From: Boesenbergia rotunda
Taxonomy: Eukaryota; Streptophyta; Magnoliopsida; Zingiberales; Zingiberaceae
Length of the DNA stretch: 64,000 nt
NCBI GenBank assembly: GCA_024364735.1
Contig: JAGFNQ010000884.1
Coordinates: 364,965-428,964, forward strand
Direction of reading: 5' to 3'
The notes below the pieces were generated by a model that did not search any database, was not told where the DNA came from, and saw only the letters and a program-made list of their open reading frames with translations. Shown here piece after piece: positions 46,286 to 57,472 of the stretch (within the stretch, counting starts at the first letter, position 1; each line of letters begins with the position of its first letter). Made by a program: the position numbers and the translations under genes.

Positions 46286-47116
46286 ATAACTTTAATTTGA
46301 ATCGTTGTCAGACGTCTGATTTCGTTCAGGTTTCTTTCTGATACCTACTGATTCCTTTGGATATGCTTTGCTAATCATCTGATGAGTGTGCAGGTGAGAC
46401 AGGGATGACTCAAACCAAGAAGGAGGGTCAAGTGGCGACTTCCGCTTCAGTCAGGTTTGCCCGTTTTCCCTTCGTAGGTTTCAACGGCTTCTGGCGTGGG
46501 CTGGCAATTGTCTGGTGAAGCTGGCGACTGACCTGAGGCTCAGCTGAAGTGGTTTCAGTGGACTGAGACCAGTACAGGTTAGTGGGTCAGTGATGACGGA
46601 GCTGATCAGAGGTTGCAGACGCGTCGGGTGAGCAGAATCTTCAGAAGAGCTGGCGAAGCAGAGGAGCAAGTAGAACAGATAGAAAAATGAGAGAAGTGTT
46701 TTGCTGGGTTGTTTTTGAGCTCTCTGTATAGTTTCTTGCTTGAGCGTTCCTGCTAGATCTGTGTGCAAGCTATCCTTCTTTGTCTCGTGAGCTTAACTGT
46801 TATCCTACTGAGACATTTGTGGAGAGGATTCTCCACCGAGAAGGAGGTTATATTCTATCCGGAGTTCCGGGGCTTGATCTATCGACGATCAAGGGATCGC
46901 CCACCTCACGGGCACGCCATGGAGTAGGGGTAAGTTATCCCCGAACCTTGTAAACCCTCCATGTTAGCGTCTTTGGTGTGTGTTTTGGTTTTCTGTTATT
47001 TTCTATTTCTGTATTGTTTCTGCTGCTGCTAACCTAAGTGCAGAAAAGTTCAAAGAAGGCGAAAGTTCTATGTCTGGCTATTCACACCCCCCTCTAGCCA
47101 TCCAAGGTCCAACAAG

Positions 47117-47132
47117 TGGTATTAGAGCCTGG
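47117..47132 (+). promoter_or_regulatory. Primer binding site of element B
   Basis: tggtattagagcctgg starts two bases after the LTR; it differs from TGGTATCAGAGC by one base. Confidence 0.8.
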
Positions 47133-47171
47133 TGCTCTTTCAAATGGACTAACACCCGAGAGCTTACAAGG

Positions 47172-48398
47172 ATGGCGATAAGGGAAGACTTCAGCACCAA
47201 CCGACCTCCTTTCTTCGACGGGGCTGATTTTCAATATTGGAGATCACGAATGGAATACTATCTTAAGACAAACATCAACATGTGGTTCGCTGTCAAGGAG
47301 GGTTTCTCCCCTCCAAAAGATGCTGAGGGAAAAGAGCTAGAGTTCTCAAGGTGGTTGGCAGAACAAATCCGAAAGGGAGAAGCTGATGCGAAAGCTGTGG
47401 TCACCCTGCAGTGTGGGATGACCAAGGAGCAGCTGATCAAGGTTGGCCCCTTCATCACTGCCAAAGACCTATGGAACAAGCTCATTGAGCTCCTTGAGGG
47501 AACTCAAGACACCCGGAGAGCCAAGAGGGATCTTTTCCTCAACCAACTTCAAAACCTCACCATGAAGGAGTCCGAAACAGTAAGTGAACTCCATGGCCAA
47601 TTCAAAGAAATACTTAACGGTTTGCATTCCATTGATGAGAAGGTCGAGAATCGTGACCTTGTAAAGTATGTTCTTAAATCCTTCCCTCGGGATGCCTTGT
47701 GGTCATCCATGGTGGATGCCTATAATGTATCCAAGGACTTGTCAAATGTTAAAATAGATGATTTGTTTTGTGAAATGGAACTACACGAAATCGTTAACAA
47801 AGGCCCCAAGGAGAAGGGGGTGGCTTTTGTGGCAGAGGACCGAAGGAAGAAGAAGGAGAAGAAGATGAAGAAAGAAAAGGAGGAGAAGAACACACGACAC
47901 ATGGCTTTCATGGCCTTAGAAGAGTCAAACAAGGAGAGTGATAATGAATCAAGTGACTCCTCAACCACAGCTTCATCATCTTCGGATGATGAAGAGGTAA
48001 TCTCTCCCGAATTAGATAAATGCTATAGAACCATTGCATGCTTAACTAATATGTTAAAGAAGTCTAAGGAAAAATTAAAATCATTAAGATTAGAAGTAGA
48101 ACAATTGAAAACCTCTAAGGATGAGGTAATTGATGATTTGCATAGTGAGTCCCTTGAGGATGAAAACAAAACCTTGAGGAGTGAAGTTGAAAAACTCAAG
48201 AATATTCTTGAGAAGTTTTTAACTAGCTCTAAAACTTTAGATATGATACTAAATTCTCAAAAAGCGATTTACAATAAGGTTGGTTTGGGTTACCAACCTA
48301 AGGAACCAAGCTTCATGTTATTAGTATCTAGAATCCAATTTAGATCACAAAATGCTTCTAGGGTTCAAAAAGTTAGAAAGAAAATGATCAAGGCATGA
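47172..48398 (+). CDS. Gag of element B, 408 aa, intact frame
   Basis: The ATG at 47172 (MAIREDFSTNRPPFFDGADF) is chosen because the family core begins here; the frame is open further upstream into the LTR (46980), which is not expected to be coding. The UBN2-like core covers residues ~15-230 (YWRSRMEYYL, LQCGMTKEQLIKVGPF, GLHSIDEKVENRDLVKYVLK). A Lys/Glu-rich stretch (~residues 225-245) and an acidic Ser-rich stretch follow, then a coiled coil (~290-360) and AIYNKVGLGYQPKE. The CCHC zinc knuckle expected between the basic and Ser-rich parts is missing. Gag builds the particle; packaging of its RNA would rely on other features or a helper. Confidence 0.85.
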   Translation: MAIREDFSTNRPPFFDGADFQYWRSRMEYYLKTNINMWFAVKEGFSPPKDAEGKELEFSRWLAEQIRKGEADAKAVVTLQCGMTKEQLIKVGPFITAKDLWNKLIELLEGTQDTRRAKRDLFLNQLQNLTMKESETVSELHGQFKEILNGLHSIDEKVENRDLVKYVLKSFPRDALWSSMVDAYNVSKDLSNVKIDDLFCEMELHEIVNKGPKEKGVAFVAEDRRKKKEKKMKKEKEEKNTRHMAFMALEESNKESDNESSDSSTTASSSSDDEEVISPELDKCYRTIACLTNMLKKSKEKLKSLRLEVEQLKTSKDEVIDDLHSESLEDENKTLRSEVEKLKNILEKFLTSSKTLDMILNSQKAIYNKVGLGYQPKEPSFMLLVSRIQFRSQNASRVQKVRKKMIKA

Positions 48399-49738
48399 GT
48401 GCCAAAATCATTCATTGAAGATACATTAGGTCCCAAAATTTGGGTACGTAAAACCTCTATATTTCGGATTGTATAGGCATTGGTTGAGGGGGAGCATCTA
48501 TCAACATGGGTTGTTGATAAATTGGTGCTCCAAACAAATGATTGGGGAGCATTATTTGTGATACAAACTTAATATACAAACTTGCTTTGGGTTGATGATA
48601 CAAACTTGAATTAGGAATATAAATTGCCTAGAATGATTATTTTTTATTATTGCAAGCTTTAGTTTACTGTAACTCTAAAGGATAGCCACAATATAAATTA
48701 ACAGTTTATTTATCTCAAGGTTAAGTTTTTTTATATACACTTTTTGGAAGTGAACATAGTTGGGCATGCCAAGTTTGTATGTATTATACAACGTTAATGT
48801 ATTATGCCAATTGTGGTTAAGAACAATATGAACACATAGCTTATGATGATTCAAAAAAATCAGTTTAAAAAATTAAGGTATCAAGCTCAAGTTCTATGAC
48901 TTAGTTGTTCTTTTTCGGACCGGTATCAAACCTGATGCTTTTCATATGCCTAATACTAATTGGATTATCAAGGTATCAGTACTTAAGTGTAAATTGGATT
49001 ATCAAAATTGGTTGGTACAAACCTAATCATTCCAAGAACGGTCTTGGAACATACTTGATTATCCATTGGTTTTGACACAAACTTGGGATGATGAATTATC
49101 AAACTTAATCCAATCTTGATGAATTACCAATAGAATTGAGAATTAGGTCTATGGGTTATCAAACTTAGATTTTGGGATTCAAATCATGTTTCAGAAATTT
49201 TTCTGAAATTGTTAATGCAGTTTGATATCAGGGTTTCAGAATTCATCTGAAATCTGATCGGCCCACATACCGATCAGGACTCATCCTGAATGGTCAATGT
49301 GACCGATCAGAGCTCTCCCTGATCAGTCCACAGACCGATTAGGGCTCTCTCTGATCGATTTACAGACTGATGAGCCCTGACTTATGATCATTAATTCACA
49401 TTGGCTTTTGATTCCTCACTTAACATATGATGCATATACATTGTTGCCCTGATACATTTATGGTATATGTCTCTCATATGCAATTCAAAAATTATCCTTC
49501 GTTTTATTTTGGGTTTGGTGAGAGACCCTTGTTTAAGGGGGAGGTATGTTTAAACTTAATAACTATACCCTTTTCGGTGTTTGACAAAGGGGGAGAGAAT
49601 GGTTGATTAAGTTTAGGTTTTATTGGGTTTGTTACAAATTTAATCATTGTAGGGGGAGGACTTTGATTCCCTTGTGATAATGAAAATTGACTTCATTTGA
49701 TTGCTAATACCTAAACTTAGAATCGGGTTGTCAAACAA
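48399..49738 (+). other. 3' internal non-coding region of element B
   Basis: Starts with WVPK-like remains (VPKSFIEDTLGPKIWV after the stop, about 48400-48450), then AT-rich sequence. At 49253-49385 the gatcggtc/gaccgatc motif of the LTR appears again outside the LTR. No pol. Confidence 0.6.
49253..49385. repeat. Internal copy of the GACCGATC palindrome field
   Basis: Includes gatcggcccacataccgatc, gtgaccgatcagagctctcc, agaccgattagggctctctc and tgatcgatttacagactgat. It lies about 370 bp upstream of the 3' LTR. Confidence 0.75.
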
Positions 49739-49753
49739 CAAAAAGGAGGAGAT
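49738..49753 (+). promoter_or_regulatory. Polypurine tract of element B
   Basis: acaaaaaggaggagat directly precedes TGTTGATG of the 3' LTR. Confidence 0.8.
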
Positions 49754-51866
49754 TGTTGATGTAGTCTGACCCGATTGTTGTTTTGGTGTTGACACCGCTT
49801 TAAGTTTAGGTGAGCAAGTAAATTCGGCTTAAGTCCTGGTCGGGGACTGAGCATGAAATCCTGGTGAGTGAAGCCGGGTCCTGGTGAGTGAAGCCAGGTG
49901 AAGGAAACCCCGGTGAGTGAAGCCGGGTCCTAGCGAGTGAAGCTAGGTGATGGAAATCCCGGTGAGTGAAGTCGGGTCCTAGCGAGTGAAGCTAGGTGGA
50001 AGAAATCTCGGTGAGTGAAGCGGGGTCCTGGTGAGTGAAGCCAGGTGACGGAAATCCCGGTGAGTGAAGTCGGGTCCTAGTGAGTGAAGCCAGGTGACGG
50101 AAATCCGGGTGAGTGAAGCCGTGTCCTGGTAAGTGAAGCCAGGTGACGAAAATCCCGGTGAGTGAAGCCGGGTCTTGGTGAGAGAAGCCAGGTGACGGAA
50201 ACCTCGGTGAGTGAAGCCGGGTCCTAGCGAGTGAAGCTAGGTGACTGAAATCTCGGTGAGTGAAGTCGGGTCCTAGTGAGTGAAGTTAGGTGAAGGAAAC
50301 CCTGGTGAGTGAAGTCAGGTCCTAGTGAGTGAAGCTAGGTTGAACAAAGTCCCAGTGAGTGAAGCTGGGCAAGAAGTCTTCGTCCGGGGGACTGAGCATG
50401 AGTCAGAGAAGGCTAGGGAGCATGTTCTCTGGACTTAGGGTTGGATTGGTCGGAGCGGGGTCGGTCTGGAGACCGATCAGGGAGTTGGCACTAACTCCTG
50501 GTTGTGGATAGGTCTGGTGACCGATCCAGAGAGTCTAATCGTTCTGGTGAACGATCAGGAAGAGAACATAATGTTTCTGTTTGGCTTCTGATCGGTCTGG
50601 TGAACGATCAGGAAGAGAATAGAATGGTTCTATTTGGCTTCTGATCGTTCTGGTGAACGATCAGAGAGAGATCAGAATAGTTCTGTGAGAAACCCTGATC
50701 GGTCTATCTGACCGATCAGGGATCAGTCTATCAGACCGATCAGGGATCGGTCTGTCCGCACCCTAACTGATCAGGATGGCTCCTGATCGGTCAGGGAGTG
50801 ACTTGATTGGTCACCAGACCGATCAGGGCACGACCAAATCGGTCAGGTGACTGATCAGGGCCTTTGGCTGGTGGGAGCTGGAGGAATCTCCAGTAAGCTG
50901 GTGGATCGGTCTGCCTGACGGATCCACGATCCCTGATCGGTCAGTGTGACCGATCACAGAGTCACTGGATCGATCAGGAGGTGACCTGATCGATCAGGGT
51001 CATCACTGATCGGTTTGGTGACTGATCAGTGTCTGATAACTTTAATTTAAATCGTTGTCAGATGTCTGATTTCGTTCTGGTTTTTTCTGATACCTACTGA
51101 TTCCTTTTGATATGCTTTGCTAATCATTTGATGAGTGTGTAGGTGAGACAGGGATGACTCAAACCAAGAAGGAGGGTCAAGTGGCGACTTTCACTTCGGT
51201 CAGGTTTGTCCGTTTTCCCTTCGTAGGTTTCAACGGCTTCTGGCGCGGGTTGGCAATTGTCTGGTGAAGTTGGTGACTGACCTGAGGCTCAGCTGAAGTG
51301 GTTTCAGTGGACTGACCCCTATAGAGGTCAGTGGGTCAGTGATGACGGAGCTGATCAGAGGTTGCAGATGCGCCAGGTGAGCAGATGCTTAAGAAGAGCT
51401 GGCGAAGCAGAGGAGCAAGTAGAACAAACAGAAAAACGAGAGAAGTGTTTTGCTGGGTTGTTTTTGAGCTCTCTATATAGTTTCTTGCTTGAGCGTTCCT
51501 GCTAGATCTGTGTGTGAGCTATCCTTCTTTGTCTCGTGAGCTTAACTGTTATCCTACTGAGATGTTTGTGGAGAGGTTTCTCCACCAAGAAGGAGGTTAT
51601 ATTCTATCTGGAGTTCTGGGGCTTGATCTACCGACGATCAAGGGATCGCCCACCTCACGGGCATGCCAAGGAGTAGAGGCAATTTATCCCCGAACCTTGT
51701 AAACCCTCCGCGTTAGCGTCTTTGGTTTGTGTTTTGGTTTTCTGTTATTTTCTGTTTCTGTATTGTTTCCGCTGCTGCTAACCTAAGTGCAGAAAAGTTC
51801 AAAGAAGGCGAAAGTTCTGTGTCTGACTATTCACACCCTCCCTCTCTAGCCATCCAAGGTCCAACA
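49754..51866 (+). repeat. 3' LTR of element B (2113 bp)
   Basis: Homologous to 45129-47114 and about 127 bp longer, from extra array and palindrome units. TATA-like ctctatatag at 51471-51480. Arrays at 49855-50368 and 50445-51035. Confidence 0.9.
50445..51035. repeat. GATCGGTC/GACCGATC palindrome field in element B 3' LTR
   Basis: Corresponds to 45775-46285, with at least one additional hairpin unit (gatcagtctatcagaccgat near 50722). Confidence 0.85.
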
Positions 51867-51871
51867 CTTTC
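51867..51871. repeat. Target-site duplication CTTTC (right) of element B
   Basis: Matches 45124-45128. Confidence 0.85.
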
Positions 51872-53109
51872 TTGCCCCTTGATGGTCATTGTTGTCCTAA
51901 ACCTAGATTTTGAATCTTTGATCTCTTAAATAGATTTTCTATTTTCATAAGCGATTTTTCTAGTTTATCAAGTTTTGGCCTCAAAACTTGATTTTCTATC
52001 ATTACATCCTCAAGACTTGGTTTTCTAATATAGCCTTGGTATTTTTTTTTTCTTCTTGGCCTTGGGTTGGGTAGGTCTATAATTGAATGACCTAGATTTT
52101 TCCTTATCCTTAGGTGTGATAGTCCTAGCATAAAAGACTCTAATTTTCCTTAGGTTTTTCATACCTCCTATTTTCATGATAAATAGCATTGAAATGATAA
52201 TAATTATTTCTAGCATGCATATTATCATGATTTAAATAAATACTATTATCTAATGGTACCTTAGTCTTGTTCTTGGAGGCTCCTCCTTGATTTGAGCACA
52301 TTTTTTTATCTTGGTTGGATCCTTCCCCTTTGGATATTGGTTTCAATAATGTCCCTTTAGTTTGCATGAGAAGCACACAATGCGCTTCTTATCCTTCCGT
52401 ACCACGGGGTCGACTTCCTTTGGCTTCTCCTTGGTCTTGGGTGTCACTTGCTCATTTTCTTGACCAAATTAGGGCACTTACTCTTGTAGTGCCCTTTTTC
52501 CCTACACTCAAAGCAAATGATATAATCTTTATTTTTGCAAATTGAAATTGTTATACCTTCATGAGATGTAGAGGTGACACTCGATTCTTCTTCTTCTTTA
52601 TGGCCTTGGATGATGATGTTGAAGTTTTTCTTTAATCCGATGTCAACGGCGAATTTTGTTCCCCCTCAATCTTTGAAGTGGAGGCTTTTTGAACTTTATC
52701 GTCGGATGTTTAGCATCTCTCAACTTCCGAATCTTCTTCCTTCGATGAATCTCCCTTTTCAGATTTGTAGTGATTTGGCAAAGGGATCTTCATAATGCTT
52801 TGCCAATTTGCTCTGAAGCTCTTTGGCATCTTGAAATTCTCCAATTTTGTCCAAGATGGTGTTTGGCAATTGATTGACCAACAATTTGGTCAACTTGTCG
52901 TGGGCCTCGCATCTTTTGATTTGCTCCTCATTTTATTTGGTCATCTTGAGGAGCATCACTTTGCTATTTGTTGGAGCTTCAAAGCCCTCTATTAGAGCAA
53001 ATCATTACTCTATCTCCATCATGAAGAAATTTTTAATCTTTGTCTTCCAAAGATTGAAATTTGCTTTGTCGAATGATGGAGGTACCCGAGTGTCGTAACC
53101 GAAATCCAT
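51872..53109 (-). pseudogene. Gag of element A, decayed
   Basis: The minus strand starts MDFGYDTRVPPSFDKANFNL at 53109 and goes on through SKVMLLKMTK and AHDKLTKLLVNQLPNTILDK in shifted frames. One zinc knuckle is intact (CFECREKGHYKSKC, 52515-52474). A second, CFSCKLKGHY at about 52375, has lost its last Cys and contains a stop. Multiple stops and frame changes show decay. Element B interrupts it downstream. Confidence 0.8.
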
Positions 53110-53225
53110 TTTGAAGCTGAACCCACTTGATGATGACTTCTTCAAATTAGGATTTCTTTAAAACTTCTTCTTCTTCCTCTAGCTATTGCTCTTTTGCCGG
53201 TGAGTCCAACAAGAGTGAACTTGGC

Positions 53226-53237
53226 TCTGATACAACT
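53226..53237 (-). promoter_or_regulatory. Primer binding site of element A
   Basis: On the minus strand ttgtatcagagcc next to the LTR, a variant of TGGTATCAGAGC. Confidence 0.7.
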
Positions 53238-54617
53238 TGTTAGGACTGGTAGGCCAGCTAGAGGGGGTGATTAGCTCCGATCTACTTGTTGATGATTTGT
53301 CACTACGGAAGACTCCAAGCAATGCTAACACTCAAGGATTTATTTGGTATCCACCTCCTTGAGGTGACAAATCCAAGGATCCGCTCTTCCTCACTCTCTC
53401 ATACACTATGAAAGATCTCCTTCTTGAGGTGGAGAAATCTCTTACAAGCTTACAAGATGATATAACAAGAAACTTAAGCAAATACAAAATAAATCTTACA
53501 AGATTTTCACACTTAGATCCTCGCTTGTCTTATTTTCTTCTTCTTTTTGCGTGGAAAACGCCTCTTGAAGTGCACTAACACTTACTAAGAACTGGCGAAG
53601 AAGGAGGAGAAGAATCGTCGAAGAGCTCGAAGAGATGCGCGAAGGGATGCCGCTTCAACCTGTGTGAAAATCCTATATACTCGTGACCTAGGGTTACCCA
53701 ATCAATTACCACGTCAGACTTAGTTGTTCAACGACTATTTTTTGAAGCTTAATCAATTAGTCAATCGATTAAGACGATCTTAATCGATTGCTAAATCAAT
53801 TCAGCACCTTTCTGTGCTCTCGCGTAATTCCACAGTAATCGATTGACCAATCGATTAACACCCTCCTTAATCGATTGCCCAATTAATCAAGAAAAGCCTG
53901 AATTGATCACCTAATCGATTAAGCATGTTTCTATTCTCACAACCCAATTCTCCTAATCGATTCATTCCCTCCTTAATCAATCACCCGATCGATTTAGAGT
54001 GCTTCTGTTTGCGAGAAATCAACACCAATCGATTACTAAATCGATTGGCCCCAACCCTAATTTGTGTGCACAAGTCTAGGATTCCTTTGCCTAACCCCGG
54101 TCAACCGTGACCTATTAGGACTTCCTCACCAAGTGTCCGATCAAACCTTTGACCGACTTGGATTTTCCCTTGCCTAGTTCCCAACTAGGATTTAACCTAG
54201 TTCCCAACCAAGTTTGTCTAACCCTCAAATTAGGTCTAGTCTCTCGGTAGACTTCCACCTTGCCAACGTGTGATCTCCCCAATCCACCTGGACTTCACCT
54301 AGTCCCACTAGGTGTGCCTAGTCCCAGTAGGACTTTTCCTGTGCTACCGTACGATCTCCTCGATCCACCTGGGCTTCACCTAGTCCCACTAGGTGTGTCT
54401 AGTCCCACTAGGACTTTTTCTATGGAAGCGTGCGATCTCTCCGATCCACCTGGACTTTATCTAGTCCCACTAGGACTTTTCCCAGTCAAGTCTCCAGTCA
54501 ACCTTGACCCACTTGACTCACACAATCTTCAAACATGCTTATCAAATAGCGAAACTCAAGCTCACTCGAACCTAGTCAAATTAGGTCAACCCTGACCTAA
54601 CAAAGATTACACCAACA
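53238..54617 (-). repeat. 5' LTR of element A (1380 bp)
   Basis: Homologous to 42058-43647, with the aatcgatt field (53745-54050), three copies of the ctagtcccactagg repeat and the TATA-like site (complement of 53671-53680). Confidence 0.9.
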
Positions 54618-54622
54618 AATGA
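54618..54622. repeat. Target-site duplication AATGA (right) of element A
   Basis: Matches 42053-42057. Confidence 0.85.
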
Positions 54623-55460
54623 TACATCATTATCCCTAGCAAGTTCATCAAGTCATATCGAGTAGTTTCACTAATAAGCAAAGACACATGAATAGTTTCA
54701 CTGAGACCTAATTTGAATTTTCCATGTGTGCAGTCCAAGGTAACTCTATCGGTAAAGTTGCTTTAAATTCCTAATGAGGAGTCAAACTTTGTCTTCACTC
54801 CCCACACAAGTTTTTGTTTATTTTTGCTTCCTAATGGAACTGAGTATAAAAGGGTAAAAATTGAGTATATATCAATGAAAACTGAGTATAAAAGAGTGAA
54901 ACTTGAGTATAAAAGAGTGAAAATTGAGTACATGGTTATTGATGTGGTGGATGCAAACTGCCATACTCAGTTTTCTAACTTTTATACTCAATTTTCTTCA
55001 AATAATACTCACCAAACATCACATCAGGGACTGCATGCAAAGAAATATTTGAGTAGGGATTGCATGCAAAGTTGACTTAGTAAATGAGGAGTTTAGGAAA
55101 ATTTACCCTAACTCTATCTAAAAATATCAATTTCCAATTCAAATTATTTTGTCATTTCATTGTGTTTCCAGAGTTTTCCATGTAAGAGACACTTGTCAAA
55201 TGCAAGGCTCATCTCCCAATAATGTTTTTCGGTACTCACACAGGGTCTCAAATGAGAACTTGAAGTCAAAGTTAAAGTTATGTACTATCTAATCATTATT
55301 TATTTCTTATTGAGCACACTTATCTATATTGGTAGATTTTTTTTCAGTGGGTGTCACTCCCGTGTTAGACTCTATAAGGTCTGGCATTCCCATGGTGACT
55401 GCCACAAGCCCTCTGTATTGCTTCCTAGATTGTCTACCACGGCCATGGCAGTTGCCACGG
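54623..55460. other. Non-coding host DNA with tgagtataaaag repeats
   Basis: At 54839-54932 the motif tgagtataaaagagtgaaaa recurs four to five times. At 54963-55010 its complement appears (cttttatactcaattttc), giving an imperfect inverted arrangement. No gene. Confidence 0.5.
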
Positions 55461-56275
55461 CTAGCCCACGGAATTGTTTGACCATGAAATTAAAAAAAAG
55501 GTTAAAAGTGGAGCACCAAAGGAAAAACCTAAATGAAAAAGGGAAAAAGATTTGTGTTGCCTCCCAAAAAACACTTGTTTTAGGTTGCAAGTTCGGCCGA
55601 TGTCAATTTCGAACTCGGAGCTTTTGGTTTGAGGGGGTCGTATCTGACCCCTCCGATATTTTTTCTCCTTTGCTTGCTTTCCAATGATGTATATGTTAAG
55701 TTTTCCATCGTCAATTTCAAGTCCTTCATCAATGTTTCCCTTCTTTACCAAAACAATTCGTGGGCATCCTCCTCGTGGTACTTTATCATCCATCTGCAAA
55801 CAATATACCCTACAATAGACATTCTTTATAGGAGCTAAGTTGGTGGTCTTAGATAAATCAAATTCGATTTTGTCCTTGCCAAGAGTCAAGGAGAACTTGT
55901 GGTTCTTGATGTCTATTATGGCTCTGGTGGTGGCTATAAAAGGCCTCCGTAAAATGATAGGGATTCAAGGTCTTCCTCCATCTCCAATATCACAGAGTCG
56001 GTAGGCACTATAAATTTTCCAACCTTTACCTACACATCCATAATAATACCTAGTAGGTACTTGACAGAATAATCCATAAGTTGTCAAACCATGGTCATTA
56101 ATTTCAACTCACCCAAACTAAGTTTCTTGTACTGAAATCATAAACAACTTTGTTGATTTTAGTATCACAAATAGTGCACGGGAAAGACAAAATACTTGGA
56201 TCTTGGCGTTTAGGAGCCGACTTATTTTGGATTAATGCACTGCACTCCTCCATCAAAGCTACAGTCTCGTAGTCC

Positions 56276-56290
56276 TCTATCTTCCTTTAA
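56276..56290. repeat. Target-site duplication of the SINE (left)
   Basis: tctatcttcctttaa, exactly repeated at 56543-56557. Confidence 0.88.
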
Positions 56291-56542
56291 CGTGCCCCCG
56301 AAGCTATGATGCAGCGGTAAGATCATTAGTTATTAATTCAGACATTCACGATTCGATCCCTAGCTATGGCGCATTTTACAAGAATTTTTTCTCCAAATGG
56401 GGCGTGAACCCTGGGCCCCTGGGCTTCCAGACTGGTCACCGTGAGCACTTCCCGATTTACCTGGTGACCGATGAGAAACTTCCATAAGACCGAACCAGTC
56501 ACCCCAGATTCAATTTGTCTACTGTCTGATTCATCATTTTTT
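56291..56542 (+). mobile_element. tRNA-derived SINE, 252 bp, with 15-bp target duplication
   Basis: The head looks like a tRNA: tatgatgcagcggtaaga (box A position) and cacgattcgatccctagc (box B, RNA polymerase III promoter). The body is unlike the Au SINE (ctgggcccctgggcttccag, cctggtgaccgatgagaaac) and ends in a T-rich tail (catcatttttt). It is flanked by exact 15-bp repeats and sits in the Athila remnant. No known family name could be given. Confidence 0.82.
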
Positions 56543-57047
56543 TCTATCTTCCTTTAATGTGAAAGAACGTCGTCCTTCATGAATTTTGAAAAGGTCGACA
56601 TTTGATGTAAGGCGTGGAGGAAGGGTATATTCACATCAAGTTTCTAGGAATTGGCTGAATTGTTTGTTTAGTTTCTCCTTGGCCAATCATTAAGGGAAGG
56701 GAAACAGTGGTACATATGTTCTCAATGGTGTCTTGACTTTAGGTTCCTCAATTGCCTCTTCGGATTCCTTTGTAGGTTCTTCTCTAATGGACGATGTGTG
56801 TGTTCTTTCATCTTCTTTGTCAATAGCACCTCCTTTCACTTTTATTGTTTTCCCTCAAGACTGTCAAAGTGTTAGTGCCCCTCAAGGTAAGAGCATTGCA
56901 ATGTTCCACTGGGTTTGCCTCTAGTTGCCCTAGAAATCTCCCTGGAACTCTTGAAGAAGTCTTGCGATCTATGCAATTTGGGTTTCCAACATTTTAGTAT
57001 GATTGCACAAATCGTCTGTCTTACCTCCCATTTGTTTGAGCACTTCT

Positions 57048-57472
57048 TGTTGGAATTTTGGTGGATTTAAGATGAGGAAACAAGAATGTAGGAAAGACTT
57101 TGTAAGAGAGTATGAGAATAGGAGAAAGACTATATGAAGAGAAATGCTTACTACTTGATATTCTTCATCATATAAGGTCCTTATTTATACACTTAGATTC
57201 ATGCTTCCACAACCTTCTACAATTAATACATCACATAATTAAACACAAGACAATTTGATTTTATTCTTTTCTATACTAATGACTCTTGTCATAAAGAGTT
57301 TCATTGAACTTAATAAGATAATTGAACTTTACTTAGTTGCTGAAGAGTCACATGAAGTCAAATTAATTTTGACAACTTTCTTGCATGGTTGATGAAGTCA
57401 AGTTATTCTTGACATTGTTCTTGCATAGTTGAAGAAATCAATTTGTCTTTGGAATAAGTTTATATGTCAACA
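57048..57472 (+). mobile_element. Solo LTR, 425 bp
   Basis: Begins TGTTGGAATTTTGG, ends TATGTCAACA, and is flanked by CTTCT at 57043-57047 and 57473-57477. Athila-like gag sequence lies on both sides. A TATA-like ttatttatacac is at about 57182. No internal region is present, so it arose by recombination between LTRs. Orientation is not certain. Confidence 0.8.

Larger units (their letters stand above)
45129..47114 (+). repeat. 5' LTR of element B (1986 bp)
   Basis: Starts TATTGATGCAGTCTG (G>A in the terminal TG) and ends GGTCCAACA. It contains the gagtgaagcc array (45225-45690), the GATCGGTC/GACCGATC palindrome field (45775-46285) and a TATA-like tctgtatag near 46722. Confidence 0.9.
45129..51866 (+). 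mobile_element. Gag-only Sirevirus-like LTR element B (plus strand), nested in A
   Basis: LTRs 45129-47114 and 49754-51866 (ends T[G/A]TTGATG...TCCAACA) are flanked by CTTTC. The primer site tggtattagagcc follows the 5' LTR and a purine tract precedes the 3' LTR. The 2.64-kb interior has one open gag of 408 codons and no trace of protease, integrase, RT or RNase H. It is a TR-GAG-type non-autonomous element. As it interrupts A, it is younger. Confidence 0.92.
42058..54617 (-). mobile_element. Gag-only Sirevirus-like LTR element A (minus strand), interrupted by element B
   Basis: The LTRs are 42058-43647 and 53238-54617 (plus-strand ends TGTTAGG...CCAAYA), flanked by AATGA. A primer site lies by the right LTR and a purine tract by the left. 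Without the inserted element (45129-51866 plus its duplication) the internal part is only about 2.85 kb. It encodes a decayed gag and no protease, integrase, RT or RNase H. It must have moved by using proteins of a relative. Confidence 0.9.

Noticed and set aside
46980..47171. An N-terminal 64-residue extension of element B gag with a signal-like start
   Set aside because: Most of it lies in the LTR and spans the primer binding site, so it would not be part of the normal gag.
54260..54595. Frame with repeated DLPDPPGLHLVPLG-type peptide
   Set aside because: Product of the LTR repeat array of element A; also seen at 43148-43625 in the other LTR.
55280..55687. 135-codon plus-strand frame
   Set aside because: Antisense to the Athila-like remnant and without recognisable domains.
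56291..56370. A genuine tRNA gene
   Set aside because: The tRNA-like head is followed by a SINE body and bounded by TSDs at 252 bp distance; the acceptor arms do not pair convincingly.
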